Below are positions 54,100 to 64,000 of a stretch of 64,000 nt of DNA, piece by piece. Numbering within the stretch: position 1 is the stretch's first letter; each line of letters starts with the position of its first letter. The DNA is from Macropodus opercularis (Eukaryota; Chordata; Actinopteri; Anabantiformes; Osphronemidae). The DNA is taken from contig CM061100.1 of assembly GCA_030770545.1 (NCBI GenBank), forward strand, positions 15,391,576 to 15,455,575, in the 5' to 3' direction. A model generated the notes under the pieces. That model was not told the DNA's origin, did not search any database, and saw nothing but the letters and a program-made list of their open reading frames with translations. Position numbers and translations under genes: made by a program.

Positions 54100-56859
54100 A
54101 AGACTGTTTTGTGGTCATAGTTACACTGAGGTCACTGATCGTTTAACATTTGGGCCACCCTGTCAATATTTGTATTTCTTTTTTAGTATATTTCAGAAAG
54201 CCATAAATTATATTGGAATATTCAAATGTTGGTCCATGTTGCTTTTTCTACTTTGCCAGTTCCCAGGGCTACGCTCCTCGTCATTGCATGCTACGCAATC
54301 TAAATGCGTGGCTCCTTGCTACCGCTAGGGGGCAGACTGTTCTTTGGTTTTGACCGACATCCCAGTAAAAAAGACCATTTTTGTGATGGTCCCAGTGTGT
54401 GATGCCAGGTTGGGGGTATAGTCCGGGCCTTCTCCCCCGTCAGTGTAAGTTTCTGATCAGTTCTGGTGGCGACTTGAAAACATGCACTAAACTAGAGATT
54501 CCTGAAAACCAGAAAGGTTTGAATGGAAAGTTGGTCTAAATGTTACCAAGCTTTAATCAAACGAGCCCAATGAACTTTACAGTAATTGATTAGGGAGAAA
54601 CCCGTGATTTCGACTTCGACGGGCCTCAGATGCTCTACACCCTGGACACACTGGACGGGTCTTCACTGCTCAGGCTGGACTGATGACAGGACTCTGACTA
54701 GTTTAGTGAGAGACCTGTCAGGCGAGTCTTGGCCTGGGAGGTCGAAGCGTGGAGGAGTAGCGTGAGAGACCTGAAGAAGGTTCCTGCTGCTGCGACTGCA
54801 CATCCACCGCTGGACTCGTTTTGTCTAGACTTATAATAGTAGTAATATAGATTAGGTTTCTGTGTAACAGGTTAGGTTAAGATAACTTGCGTTCAATTGA
54901 TTTAGGTTTACTTAAGTTGAATGTATTAAGTTGAGATCTGTGATGGGTTAGTGAAGGCAAGTATCAGTTTTTTATTGAACTTGTCTCGATATACTGTTCA
55001 TGTGATGTTAGGTTGACCTCACTAACGTTTGTGTTCTCCGTTTTTTTTCTTCTCCTCCTTGAACCGACACCTTATCGCGGTGGAGGAGTTCGTGTGCCCG
55101 TGTGACTCTAGCAGCTGTGCTGTCTGGGCTAAATGCCCCCGGCAGGGTCTCCCATGACAAACGGGTCCTGGGCGACGGGCCAGACTAAGACTAAGGTTCA
55201 TCTGTCGCAGGAGGAGCCGGAGGAGGCCCAGAGGAAGACCAGGACTCACTGGAGGGACGATGTCTGTCAGCCAGCCTGGGAAGGTTAAAGGTCATTACAC
55301 CTGATGCTGACACGTGCTACTGATGGGGCTTTATTTGGTGCTGCCAGACACTTACACCAAGTCCTGAACGAGACCTTTCTGATGCAGCGTCTTTTGCTTC
55401 TCGCCCCATAACCTGGGTTAATATCTATGTGTTGTTTCATTCCAGCCGCTGACACTTTCATCCTGTCTCTGTGTAACCCACATTAAATGATGAAGAATAT
55501 TGATTTAGTTTTTTGCGTGTGTTACACCAGTAGGTGGCAGAATTGGCCTGTTGAGGATAAGTTCGATACAATCTATAGGGTTTTCTGTCAAAAATTCCAG
55601 GGATGAGAAGGCGACTGCATGTTTGAGGGTCCGATTTTGGGTCTGGCTGAGAAAAGAAAAGTTTGTGGCACTAAAGGCCCAGGTTCTGTTTGGTCTTAAA
55701 CTGGAATGTTCTGAGTACTTGGGTCGAAGTAACGTTGGCCTGGAAGTTGCGCAGCGATAGCTGAGCAGCGGCGGTTCGACGGGCGGATCGTGGGAACTGC
55801 AGTGTTTAAAACACACTACCCGGGTAGATGGACTTTGTTTTATTTTCTTGCCATGTGGTTGCATTTTGTTTATCAGAGCTCTGAATGTTTTATTTTCTGA
55901 ATGTTATAAATATGTTGCATCTACATAATTAAATGCCAGAAATCGCACTGGTTCAGTTAAACATATGAGTGTGATATTCTTTTTCTTTCCTCCGCTCCTC
56001 CTTGGGAAAAGAGCCCAGTGAGTAACCAATCGGCCGCTGTGTGTCAAGGCGTTGGTTACATCTGCTTCAGAACCAGTACAGAACCACGGCTCATCTGCAG
56101 GATTGTGCAGCGGTGCCATCGCCTTCCTTTTCATGTGCTGCTTTTGTCAGAAGTGGCTCCAGAGTCATTGGCCCAGCGGTCGTCTCACCCTCACAAGCTG
56201 ATCCTCTCTGTAACACAGGCTCATGTAGAGACTCTGCACTTTGCTGCTTTTCTTCTAGTAAATGTTGGCACATTCAGCTACTTTGCTGCTGTTGTTTAGC
56301 TGAAGTTTGCACTAGTGGCTCACAGTAACTACAGCTTGTCACAGTTTCTTGTTTTACTGTTTCCTCCGCCAGGAAAGGACGACCACGAGTCACCTCTGCT
56401 GCCGAGGACGAGTCCGTCCGAGTCACCGGCCTCCGAAAAGCTGCCAGCAGCTCAGCTCAGAGCCACGTTGAAGGCCACACCGAGTTCTAGTGGCAGCTGT
56501 GAATGCAGACGAATGTGAATAACCAGTGAATCCCAAGCAAACGGTTGTTTTCAACCTGCCCCTTTAAACGAGCTGATTTGTTTGTCTTTTCAATTGCTCC
56601 TGTAGTTTACGTGGTTTGTTTTGATGCTGAATGGATGGATGACTGCTGCACTTTGACACTTGATGTTTTTGTCGTGCATGTTGCAGTGACAATAAAATGT
56701 CCTCTCTTCTCTTAAAAGGCATGTGGTTGAGTCGCACAGAAGCTCTTGTTTCACTAGTCCAGCCATCACCTACCGCCTCCAGACGTCCTCCTCTGCTGCA
56801 GGTCACACATTGGATAGCATGTAAATGAAGGGTCAGTAAATGAGTTATTCATTGTTTCA

Positions 56860-57115
56860 TTTCTCTAGCGTCCATTCACAACAGCAGTTGTCTCAAGGCA
56901 CTTTACAAGCAAGGTTTGAGATCAAACACAGCGAAGCGTTTAAATGCAATCAATCAGTAAGTTCTAATCTTAATATATAGACGTTTATAGAGATATTAAA
57001 AGCAATATACTCTGCCTCCAGCAGAGCCAGGCCCAATGTGGCGAACATCCGCCTTGAGGGGGTAGAGAAGAGAGAGACAACGTAGTGGTCAGAGACGTCC
57101 CAACTCAGAGGAATT
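56860..57115 (+). repeat. teleost dispersed repeat fragment (unit 2)
   Basis: Unit-2 copy of 26720-26975. Confidence 0.6.
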
Positions 57116-57984
57116 GAAGCCGAGGCAGCATTAGGTTCAAATAATCAAACATGAATGAGAAATATGCAAAGGCAGGCAAACAAAGTCACCTCTCTCTCCT
57201 GCAGGGAGACGCTCACAGGAAGTGGGGAAGGACGGAGCCTGGGAGACGCTGGCTGTGTCCCCCAGCACAGCTCACATCTCCCCCGTCTCCTTCTAGGGAG
57301 GTGGTTTAAACCCGGAACAAGCGTCACAATGTGGAGATTTCATACCAACAACTGTTTTGTCTAAGAGCCAGATTGTCTTCGGACCCAAGGCCAGCAAGCC
57401 TGCACAGCCTAGACAGGACCTGTTCTAGTCTATTACTCTATCTACCCTTTAGCCTGAACCACACGTATATGTGCTACATATATATTCCACTACAAATGAA
57501 CTAATTATGCATGGACTTTTTCCACCACAACGACACGACAAGAGGAAGCCGGCAGCAACAGGACAAACCCTGGGACAACGTAAGGCACAGTCACGATACT
57601 TTCTACAACAGGCAAATTATTCATTAATTAACAAAAGAGCAATTTACCACAAAGCCAAATGTTCATGTTTTCAGCTATGTCACAGCCTCCACCGCTTCCT
57701 CTCTGCCAGGTCTACAGCGGGTAACCGCCTCACCAACGGAGTGTGACAGTGGACAAAGCAAAGGATCAGGCCACCGCCCTGTTCATCCATGGACACAACG
57801 TTTCTGAGAATGGAGAACAACGCTGCGCTTTCCAAAACCACTGCCCTGCACCCACGGGGTAAAAAGTGAGACTGCAAGGAATAACTGCAGCCCCAGCAGC
57901 CTGTCAGCTCCTCCATCAGAGGGCCAGGAGGAAGAAGGAGCAAGGAACCACAGGCGTCTGCTGCGCGGAGCAACCGGAGACACT

Positions 57985-58338
57985 GGAAGGCGAAATCCCA
58001 GAGTTGATGCTGTACTGGAGGCGAGGTCCCGTCTCGAGGAGCCTCTCATCCAAAGAGCTGAAGACCCACTGAAACGGTGGGAGGCCGAGGCTTCGAGGAT
58101 ACTTCACTGCCGTTCCAACGCGAGCCACGTGGACGAAATATTGCCCTCAAGGTATCGGCATCGCAAAGATGAATACGTACTATAAAAAATGGCCAAAAAG
58201 GCTTCAGTCTACCCACGACCGGTTAAGGTGATGCTAGGAAGACGTCAGTCCCTCAGAGAGAGTCTCCTCAAAAACAGGACCGATAATCCCTGAGGCCCGT
58301 CCAAGCTGTGGCTTCTGGTATTTCTGGTTCAAATGTGA
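57985..58338 (+). pseudogene. hAT-family transposase C-terminal relic (unit 2)
   Basis: Unit-2 copy of the hAT remnant with the same disruptions. Confidence 0.6.
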
Positions 58339-59034
58339 AACAGTAGTGACTGCGTGTAATGGAATTTTTACTATATGTGACAGAACTGTGATGCATATTA
58401 CTTGATATATCCTCATATGTATTGGCTTTTATCTGTACTAAGTGAAGTAATCATAGAGTGAGTTATATACCTGCTTACAGAAATGTTTGAGAACAACGAG
58501 CCTTCTCTTCTGCCTTGAGAAAGGGAGGTAAGCTTTCGAGCTAGGTGGGGAGACACTGTCTAGTTCAAATTGGTTTACGACATGGGGCCATGGTGAGAGC
58601 ACGGCAGCAGAACTTTGATTTACTTTGTTTCTGTTACACTTTCCCCCTGGTACAAGACAGTGACTGACCCTTAGTTGTGGGCTGATGAGTCTGAGTTACA
58701 CTCAGGCAGGACAGCTTTGCACTGACTCTGTGTACTTCTCTTCCTTCAAGAGTAAAAGACAACACGAAGACAACTTTGATTGGGTTTTGATTCATTCACC
58801 GGTTCCTACAGGTTTTTGCCTCCACACTGCGCAAAAACAAGGCTTTTATGAAAACGCAGAATAAACAAATGTTCAGAAACACGCAAACCGTTCACAGTTG
58901 CTAAGTTAGGCTCAAATATGATAGATAATATATTCAACGACGAGCAGACTCTTTGAAGAGAGTCAGGCCAAAAGAGTGGGACAAAGCCCAGAGTAGTAGT
59001 TTGGTTGCAGTGAATGCGGCCGCCACATACACAG

Positions 59035-59422
59035 CCCCCTAGCGGTATTCTGACACGTGATTGGGGGATTGAAGCGTCACGTCAGTGCTTCTGTAATGTG
59101 ATTGGCTGTGGGCGGGAAGACGAGTTCCGACAACGCAGGCTAACAGTTGATGCTGATAATGACCGAGGACCAGAGTTTCCGCTTTCAGCTGTGTTGCGGT
59201 TGTTGTAGCCACCGCAACATGAAGTTGAACACAGCAGAAGCCTGTTGACGGCCATTAACCCTGAACGTGACCGTGAAGAGGCAGGTGTCGTTGATCCAGC
59301 TGTTCGGGCTAACCAGCTAGCTAGCTAGATAGCTAGCCAGCTAGCCGGTAGCCTCGCAGCTACACCGGGCACAGCAGCGAGGAGCAGCCTGGACTGTGAC
59401 CTTGACCCGCCGCCATGTGAGT
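59035..59422 (+). promoter_or_regulatory. promoter-like segment and possible first exon (unit 2)
   Basis: Unit-2 copy. It differs by C rather than T at 59408, close to the putative start. Just upstream, a T-to-G change at 59018 creates a GCGGCCGC site absent from unit 1. Confidence 0.4.
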
Positions 59423-60310
59423 ACTTAGATGCTTCCAAGGCTGGGACGTCACAGAAAAGTCGATTTGCAGAGATGCGGGAGGACGAACATTTAGTTTCCC
59501 TCTCAAGTCCGACCTTTGATTGACAGCTTCATTAACGTCCTGCTAACACAAAGAAAAACCCTCAGAACAACCTTGACGTGTATTTGTACCGTGGTACTGA
59601 AATGCACATTGTTCATTCGGTGTAGTCGTTGACTCCAACACAGCTGCTGTGCTGAGAGCAGACTGGCCTGTAGGGTGGAGACCAGTTGATGGAGAAAGCA
59701 TCACAGAGGTCGTCTAGATTTGACGAAGCCTGGTCATGATGTGCTTTGCAAGGTGGTGGTCATACGCGTGTTGCTGAGTCCACAGCCTATAGTCCCGCCT
59801 GATGTGAAGACGTGTCCCGTAGCGTGAGGCTGCCTGACCGTGACGCTTCTCTTCACGCGCTGCTTCCTTAGACGCTGTGTGACCGGCGCTGGTCTGGTTC
59901 GGGACCATGCGACTGTGGTTGAGTCTCCAGATTAGGCTGATCAGTGGAGAGTTGGAGACGGTGCAGGGGATGGTGCTGTCACTGCTGGAGCCACTGATAG
60001 AAACTGAAATGATGCAACTCAAATATTAATGTAATACAGTGACGTGTGTAGTTTCTGGGCCTTGTGAGATTCATCGAACGCTCACCCAGGCTCTCCTCCC
60101 GTTTGTGCTGCTGACGGTGCAGCTGTCGTCCACATCGGTAGCATCGTGTGAGCGTAGCAGAGAGCTGCGGGTGTAGCAGAGCGGCTGTTCAGTCCGCTGG
60201 GCTGTGGTTGTGCTGTGGAGGGCGGTGGTGGACCAGCTGAGTCCAGGTTCAGCTGCAGCTCATCCAGTTTCCTACCTGCTCCAGGTGGACTTTACAAACA
60301 AATGGATTGA

Positions 60311-60843
60311 CGCAGCTTTGAATTAATGAAGATTATTTTACTCAGTGGAAGTAAAACCTACCTACCTATCGTTCAGTGGCTTTATTTTGTGTAAACACAC
60401 ACACGCAGAAGCTTCACTTTGGAGACTGGAGCTGGAGAATGAAAGATCTTGACGTTCGGCACAAAGTACGTCACAAATGATGTCAGATAGTTTGTGTGTT
60501 TGTCTCGCCGGACACTTTTAAGTTGATAAATGAGTCCTTGTTACTGGTTCTGGTGCTGGTCAAGCACTGGAATCTGCCCTGGTCCTGAACCTTGACCCCC
60601 GTCAGCTGCAGTGAGGCGTTTCCTCCGGAGATCTGATCCCGGAACAGCGACGTCCTGCCTGTGAAGCGCTGGTCCTGGTTTGTGAGCTGGTCTCGGTAGT
60701 CATGGCAGGAGTGGACATGAAGGTCACATCAAGGTCAGCGTCTCCCTGAAAGCTGCACGGTAGCGCGCATGTTTCCATGGCAACACACGACGCAAACATT
60801 CATACAGAATTAGATGATTTAATTATTTAGAGGTTTTAAATAT
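60311..60843 (+). repeat. truncated third macrosatellite copy
   Basis: Matches 1-533 and 30171-30703 almost perfectly. It shares C with copy 2 at the site where copy 1 has T (338 / 30508 / 60648) and has a private G-to-T change near 60820. Homology ends abruptly at about 60843; the next ~11 bases are AT-rich and lead directly into TTAGGG repeats. Confidence 0.95.
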
Positions 60844-60854
60844 TAATTAATTGA

Positions 60855-60898
60855 GGGTTAGGGTTAGGGTTAGGGTTAGGGTTAGGGTTAGGGTTAGG
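60855..60898 (+). repeat. telomeric repeat tract (GGGTTA)7
   Basis: Seven perfect vertebrate telomeric hexamers plus GG, G-rich on the plus strand, directly after the broken third unit. This orientation would fit a chromosome end to the right, but at least 3.1 kb of other DNA follows, so here it is interstitial. Confidence 0.97.
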
Positions 60899-60970
60899 TG
60901 TATGAGTTTTTTCTCAATGACTCCCCCCACTCTAGTCCTTTAGAGTAGAGCAGTTTGGTGTGGAGAGCCA
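60899..60970 (+). repeat. subtelomeric block 1 (outside the array)
   Basis: Homologue of 17863-17934 (and 48002-48073): TGAGTTTTTTCTCA, TTTAGAGTAGAGCAGTTTGG and TGGAGAGCCAA are shared with a few substitutions. As inside the unit, it follows TTAGGG sequence. Confidence 0.9.
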
Positions 60971-61039
60971 AGGGCAAGGCACGGGCCGACGCTTGTCACT
61001 CATGTTCCTCGATACTTGAGTTACTCTTGTGTTTTGCAG

Positions 61040-61102
61040 ATTCCTTTATATGGTCAAAGCGTCCTCTGCAGCCCCCAGGAGGCCGTGAGACAGCTGCAAA
61101 GG
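61040..61102 (+). other. possible 63-bp micro-exon
   Basis: TTTTGCAG acceptor-like site, then exactly 21 open codons (starts IPLYGQSVLCSPQEAVRQ), then a GTGAGC donor-like site. It lies in the 515-bp segment that is absent between blocks 1 and 2 inside the 30-kb unit. No family recognised and no partner exon identified. Confidence 0.3.
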
Positions 61103-61192
61103 GTGAGCTTTGCCATTTTTTTGGATTTGTTCCTCCTCGTTTGATTGCTTTCGGTCTTAGAGACATTTTCAAGTTCTCCGTTTGGGATTTCA

Positions 61193-61430
61193 ATCGTTAG
61201 GGTTAGGTACAGGGATCCCACGGTTAGGTTTAGGGGAATGCCCAGGTGAGGGATAAGGGTTAATTTAGTTGTTAGAGTCCTAGTTTGGAGTCTAACGGTT
61301 AGGTTTAGGCATGAGGCCCCTATGGTTAGGGTTAGTAGGAAGCCAAGGTTGAGGTTAAGTTGTTGCTAATGTGCCAGGTTGGGTTTAGGCATTGAGTTCT
61401 ACTTGTTAGGTTTAGGATAAGTCCCATGTT
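61193..61430 (+). repeat. degenerate TTAGGG-like segment
   Basis: Recurring GTTAGGGTTAGG, CGGTTAGGTTTAGG, TAAGGGTTAA, ACGGTTAGGTTTAGGC and TGGTTAGGGTTAG motifs interspersed with other sequence; typical of subtelomeric decay. Confidence 0.65.
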
Positions 61431-61484
61431 AGGGTTTAGACAGTTTGCTCTAAGTTACTTTGAACTAAATAGTGAGGACATATC

Positions 61485-61592
61485 ATCAGTAGTGTACCTT
61501 AGGTTCATCGGGCGTTTCGGCCATTTACCACTAGACACCCTCCCCTAAGGGCGGCCCCCTGGGGTGATCAAGTCCCAGGGTATGTCCTCTTA
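61485..61592 (+). repeat. subtelomeric block 2 with inverted ends
   Basis: Near-identical to 17951-18058 and 48090-48197. Here the block is flanked by GAGGACATA (61474-61482) and its reverse complement TATGTCCTC (61581-61589), giving a ~115-bp unit with 9-bp inverted ends that could mark a small non-autonomous element. Confidence 0.85.
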
Positions 61593-61734
61593 GCCAATTG
61601 GTTTGTTTTAGAAGTGGCACATTAAATTTAGCGTAATCAAGGTTTGAATTGATGGTTAATTTAGATTGATCAGAGTGAATTGGTTAAGTTAAGAAGGTCA
61701 ATAGGTCAGAATTAAGGTTAAATTGAGTTTCTAG

Positions 61735-62060
61735 GTGTAAAGAGTTTAAGTTTTTCTGTCTAGGAGGATTTTGATTCTAAGAGGTCAAAAGGTCAGGTAG
61801 GATGAATTAATATTAAGGCCAGATTTGAACTAATTTTAGTTTTCTCTCTGTCCAGTTGTTCCAGGTGGAGTCCTCTTCTTCAGGAGAGTTGAGATTTCCT
61901 GTCCAGGAGGTTTTGGATTCCGGGGGTCAAAAGGTCAGGTAAGGATTTGGATTAAAATTCAATTTAGGGTTAATATTAAAGACCAGATTTTAACTAATTT
62001 CTGTTTTTTCTGTCCAATTGTTCCAGGTGGAGTCCTCTTCTTCCAGTGGGGGTTCCTCCG
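61735..62060 (+). repeat. two-plus copies of a ~160-bp repeat
   Basis: The order GGTCAAAAGGTCAGGTA, TTAATATTAA, CCAGATTT-AACTAATTT, TTCCAGGTGGAGTCCTCTTC recurs (61861 vs 62023 for CCAGGTGGAG). Each copy has a TTCCAG acceptor-like end, so this may be an exon-duplicating repeat. Confidence 0.6.
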
Positions 62061-62984
62061 TCAGTCTTCACGTGTGGTGCAGCATGTGCTGTGCATGAGC
62101 GGAGCTATCCTCCATAGAAGACTCGGCCACGTTTAAGGTCCTTGACGCCGTGGACCACCACATCCCGCGTGCTGTCCTAGTGGACCCGGGAGGGCCGTCT
62201 ACTTACCCCTTGTTCAGGTTGAGATTGGTTGTTGGCACCGTTAGGTTACTCCAATCTGCCCAGACAAGGTTGAGAGGTGGGTCTCGTCTTCTTCGGTCTT
62301 GCCGTTAACGGGAGCGGGACCGGCACTCGGGGAGCTCCGGGACAAGCTGTCGCCCGCCCGGCTCGACCCGAGCGTCGGCTCGCTCCCTCCCCTGAGCACT
62401 TCCCCGGTGGAGACGGCGCTCATTCTACGGTGGCTAGGGGAAAAGGGCCACCCGGGGCAGCGCCCCGAGCGGATAACCCTATCCCCGTCCCCGAGCGCTC
62501 CCTCTGGAGAACTACCAGGTTCAGCAAGCGTTGCTTCACCATCATTCCCCAGTGGAAGGCGCCCATGCTAGCAGGGTCTAGAGTAACCACCCAGGGGGAG
62601 TATTCCTGGTGGTGGAGCGTACCTCCAGCTAGTCTGGAAGCCCCCACGCTTCGACCAGGCTCCCCCCTATGCTAACCTGTCTGCCTACCCCAAGCTGGCT
62701 AAGGAATGGTGCTCTGGAGTCGCTGCGGGTCCCTCGTAGAACTCCCTCTGGGGGTCTCTGGTGTTGAAGCTCTCAAAAGAGCTCAGAGACAGTTCTTCAG
62801 AGTCAATCTGGCAGTCTCTGGGGATCTTCAGCGCGGAGGCCGAGGTTCTCCCGGGTGTACTTGGGGGGCGATTTTCGGGGGGTCTCCATGTTTTGAAGCA
62901 GCGTTTTCGGTTATGGTGTCAATTTTTGCAGATGCATCATGGGTAATATGCAAATTTTAGGGGCGTGGTTGGACTTCCGGGTTA
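62061..62984. other. GC-rich subtelomeric stretch, no gene recognised
   Basis: 62280-62700 is GC- and CpG-rich, with open frames of up to ~132 codons on the plus strand (62277-62675; includes EYSWWWSVPPASLEAP) and overlapping ones on the other frames. I recognise no protein. The local composition differs from the rest of the window. Confidence 0.4.
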
Positions 62985-63040
62985 GAGTTGGCGTTAGGGT
63001 TAGGGTTAGCGTTCTCAGCTAGGGTTAGGGTTAGAGTTTT
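62985..63040 (+). repeat. short TTAGGG-like cluster
   Basis: GCGTTAGGGTTAGGGTTAGCG and CTAGGGTTAGGGTTAGAG in the same orientation as the main telomeric tract. Confidence 0.8.
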
Positions 63041-63319
63041 TAGGTCTGTTTTCTGAAAGCTAAGGGCTAATTTGTTGAGTTTAGCATTGTATTAGCTGCC
63101 CCAGTCCATTGGTGTATCGTAGGTCTGATGGGTCGCCGGTCAGGGCTAGACCAGAACCGAGTTCTAGGTCTTGGGTCATTTGGACACCTAGGGTGAGGCA
63201 CCTAATGATTATTGGATTTAAGTTGAGCTAATTGAATTTAAACTAGACTGGACAGATGTGGTTGTCCAAGTTCCCAGGGTTCGGTGTCCTCTTCCGTTAT
63301 TTCCTCTTCATCCTTGTAG
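63041..63319. other. subtelomeric spacer
   Basis: AT-rich, with weak TTAGG-like motifs. No gene seen. Confidence 0.45.
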
Positions 63320-64000
63320 GTCTTGGTGCCACACCACGAGGAGCAGAATCGGAAAGGAGTTCCGCAGGGAAAGGAAGTGGGTGTACATCGTTATACTAAC
63401 ACCACAACCCCGCCGGATTAGGCGCCACCTGCATCCCTCCTCCCTCTTCCGTCCCGTGGGGGGAAGTGGGAGGTTGGAGGAGAAAAAAAGAGAAAAATAG
63501 GGGGTGAGTTCCTTAGGTGTCTTTTTCCATGGCTTTCTTCTGTTTTTAGGTTTCCCGGGCCCTCACCACGAGGAGCAGAATCGGAAAGGAGTTCCGCAGG
63601 GAAAGGAAGTGGGTGTACATCGTTATACTAACACCACAACCCCGCCGGATTAGGCGCCACCTGCATCCCTCCCCCCTCTTCCGTCCCGTGGGGGGAAGTG
63701 GGAGGTTGGAGGAGAAAAAAGAAAAAAGAAAAAAGAAAAAAGAAAACGTGAGTCCATTAGGTGTGTTTTCCAGGATCTTCTGTCTTTAGGTTTCCCGGGC
63801 CCTCACCACGAGGAGCAGAATCGGAAAGGAGTTCCGCAGGGATAGGAAGTGGGTGTACATCGTTATACTAACACCACAACCCCGCCGGATTAGGCGCCAC
63901 CTGCATCCCTCCTCCCTCTTCCGTCCCGTGGGGGGAAGTGGGAGGTTGGAGGAAAAATTCCATGTGTCTTCTGGTTTTTTAGGTTTTTCAGGCCCTCGCC
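63320..64000 (+). repeat. tandem exon-like ~235-bp repeats, running off the window
   Basis: Three copies (cores at 63332, 63564 and 63804; spacing 232 and 240) and the start of a fourth at the window edge. Each has a T-rich acceptor-like TTTTTAG or TTGTAG, then a ~150-bp conserved core encoding in one frame RSRIGKEFRRERKWVYIVIL, then TPQPRRIRRHLHPS, then LFRPVGGSGRLEEK. Copies 1 and 2 end at GTGAGT donor-like sites. Copy 3 differs by one base in the core (GATAGG for GAAAGG) and lacks the donor. The frame is conserved and basic; the family is unknown. This may be a multi-exon tandem gene or an exon-bearing subtelomeric satellite. Confidence 0.6.

Larger units (their letters stand above)
30171..60310 (+). 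repeat. 30.14-kb macrosatellite unit, copy 2
   Basis: Direct tandem copy of 1-30170. It lacks 18 bp (copy-1 4845-4862) and 13 bp (copy-1 17691-17703, flanked by a TGA microhomology), and has one extra A in a short A run near 56539. The minisatellites inside it have the same length and the same internal variant order as in copy 1, which is unexpected for fast-evolving arrays unless the duplication is extremely recent or artefactual. Confidence 0.97.

Noticed and set aside
60855..60898. A true chromosome terminus
   Set aside because: Only 44 bp of telomeric repeat, and more than 3 kb of other DNA follows on the same strand.

Overview
This is eukaryotic nuclear DNA, almost certainly from a teleost fish. 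There is no operon structure or dense coding. What can be recognised is fish-type: a FISNA/NACHT NLR-C fragment, an intron-containing ARF GTPase relic, a Penelope-like retroelement, non-LTR retrotransposon tails ending in polyadenylation/TATC-type repeats, a hAT transposase remnant, teleost dispersed repeats and vertebrate TTAGGG telomeric repeats. No complete, confidently functional protein-coding gene is visible.

The dominant architecture is a head-to-tail array of a ~30.15 kb unit. Unit 1 is 1-30170 and unit 2 is 30171-60310. A third copy (60311-60843) is cut off after ~533 bp. Units 1 and 2 differ at only about eight substitutions that I found, plus three indels: 18 bp lost at 4845-4862, 13 bp lost at 17691-17703, and 1 bp gained near 26399. 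Unit-2 coordinates are therefore unit 1 +30170, then +30152 after ~4863, +30139 after ~17704 and +30140 after ~26400. The window opens inside the array, so the array probably continues to the left.

Layout of each unit (unit-1 coordinates): unrecognised DNA 1-3025; duplicated block A with one minisatellite seed (3030-3695); ARF-like pseudogene, minus strand (4207-4645); LINE 3' tail (5690-6033); 23-bp palindromic tandem repeat (7053-7153); Glu/Lys-rich open frame (8218-8709) running into a 52/53-bp all-purine minisatellite (8710-10166); ~240-bp repeats with a tRNA-like SINE (10508-11075); teleost repeat (11270-11476); 92-bp foldback minisatellite (11550-15042); block A' (15250-15862); LINE fragment (17145-17845) broken by telomere-like sequence (17846-18063); degenerate telomere-like G-rich DNA (18600-18900); a decayed Penelope-like element, minus strand (19100-22560); NLR-C fragment (23729-23960); LINE relic (25070-25145); possible 3' exon/poly(A) site (26234-26571); teleost repeat (26720-26975); hAT relic (27845-28198); and a promoter-like segment (28895-29282).

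From 60844 the array gives way to seven TTAGGG repeats and ~3.1 kb of subtelomere-like DNA. This holds blocks shared with the interior of the unit, scattered TTAGGG-like motifs, a GC-rich stretch and a tandem array of exon-like ~235-bp repeats that runs off the window. The most notable signal is the near-identical 30-kb macrosatellite that stops at a telomeric-repeat junction and contains minisatellites at several hierarchical scales. Either it is a very young or homogenised subtelomeric amplification, or it is an assembly duplication; read data are needed to decide.
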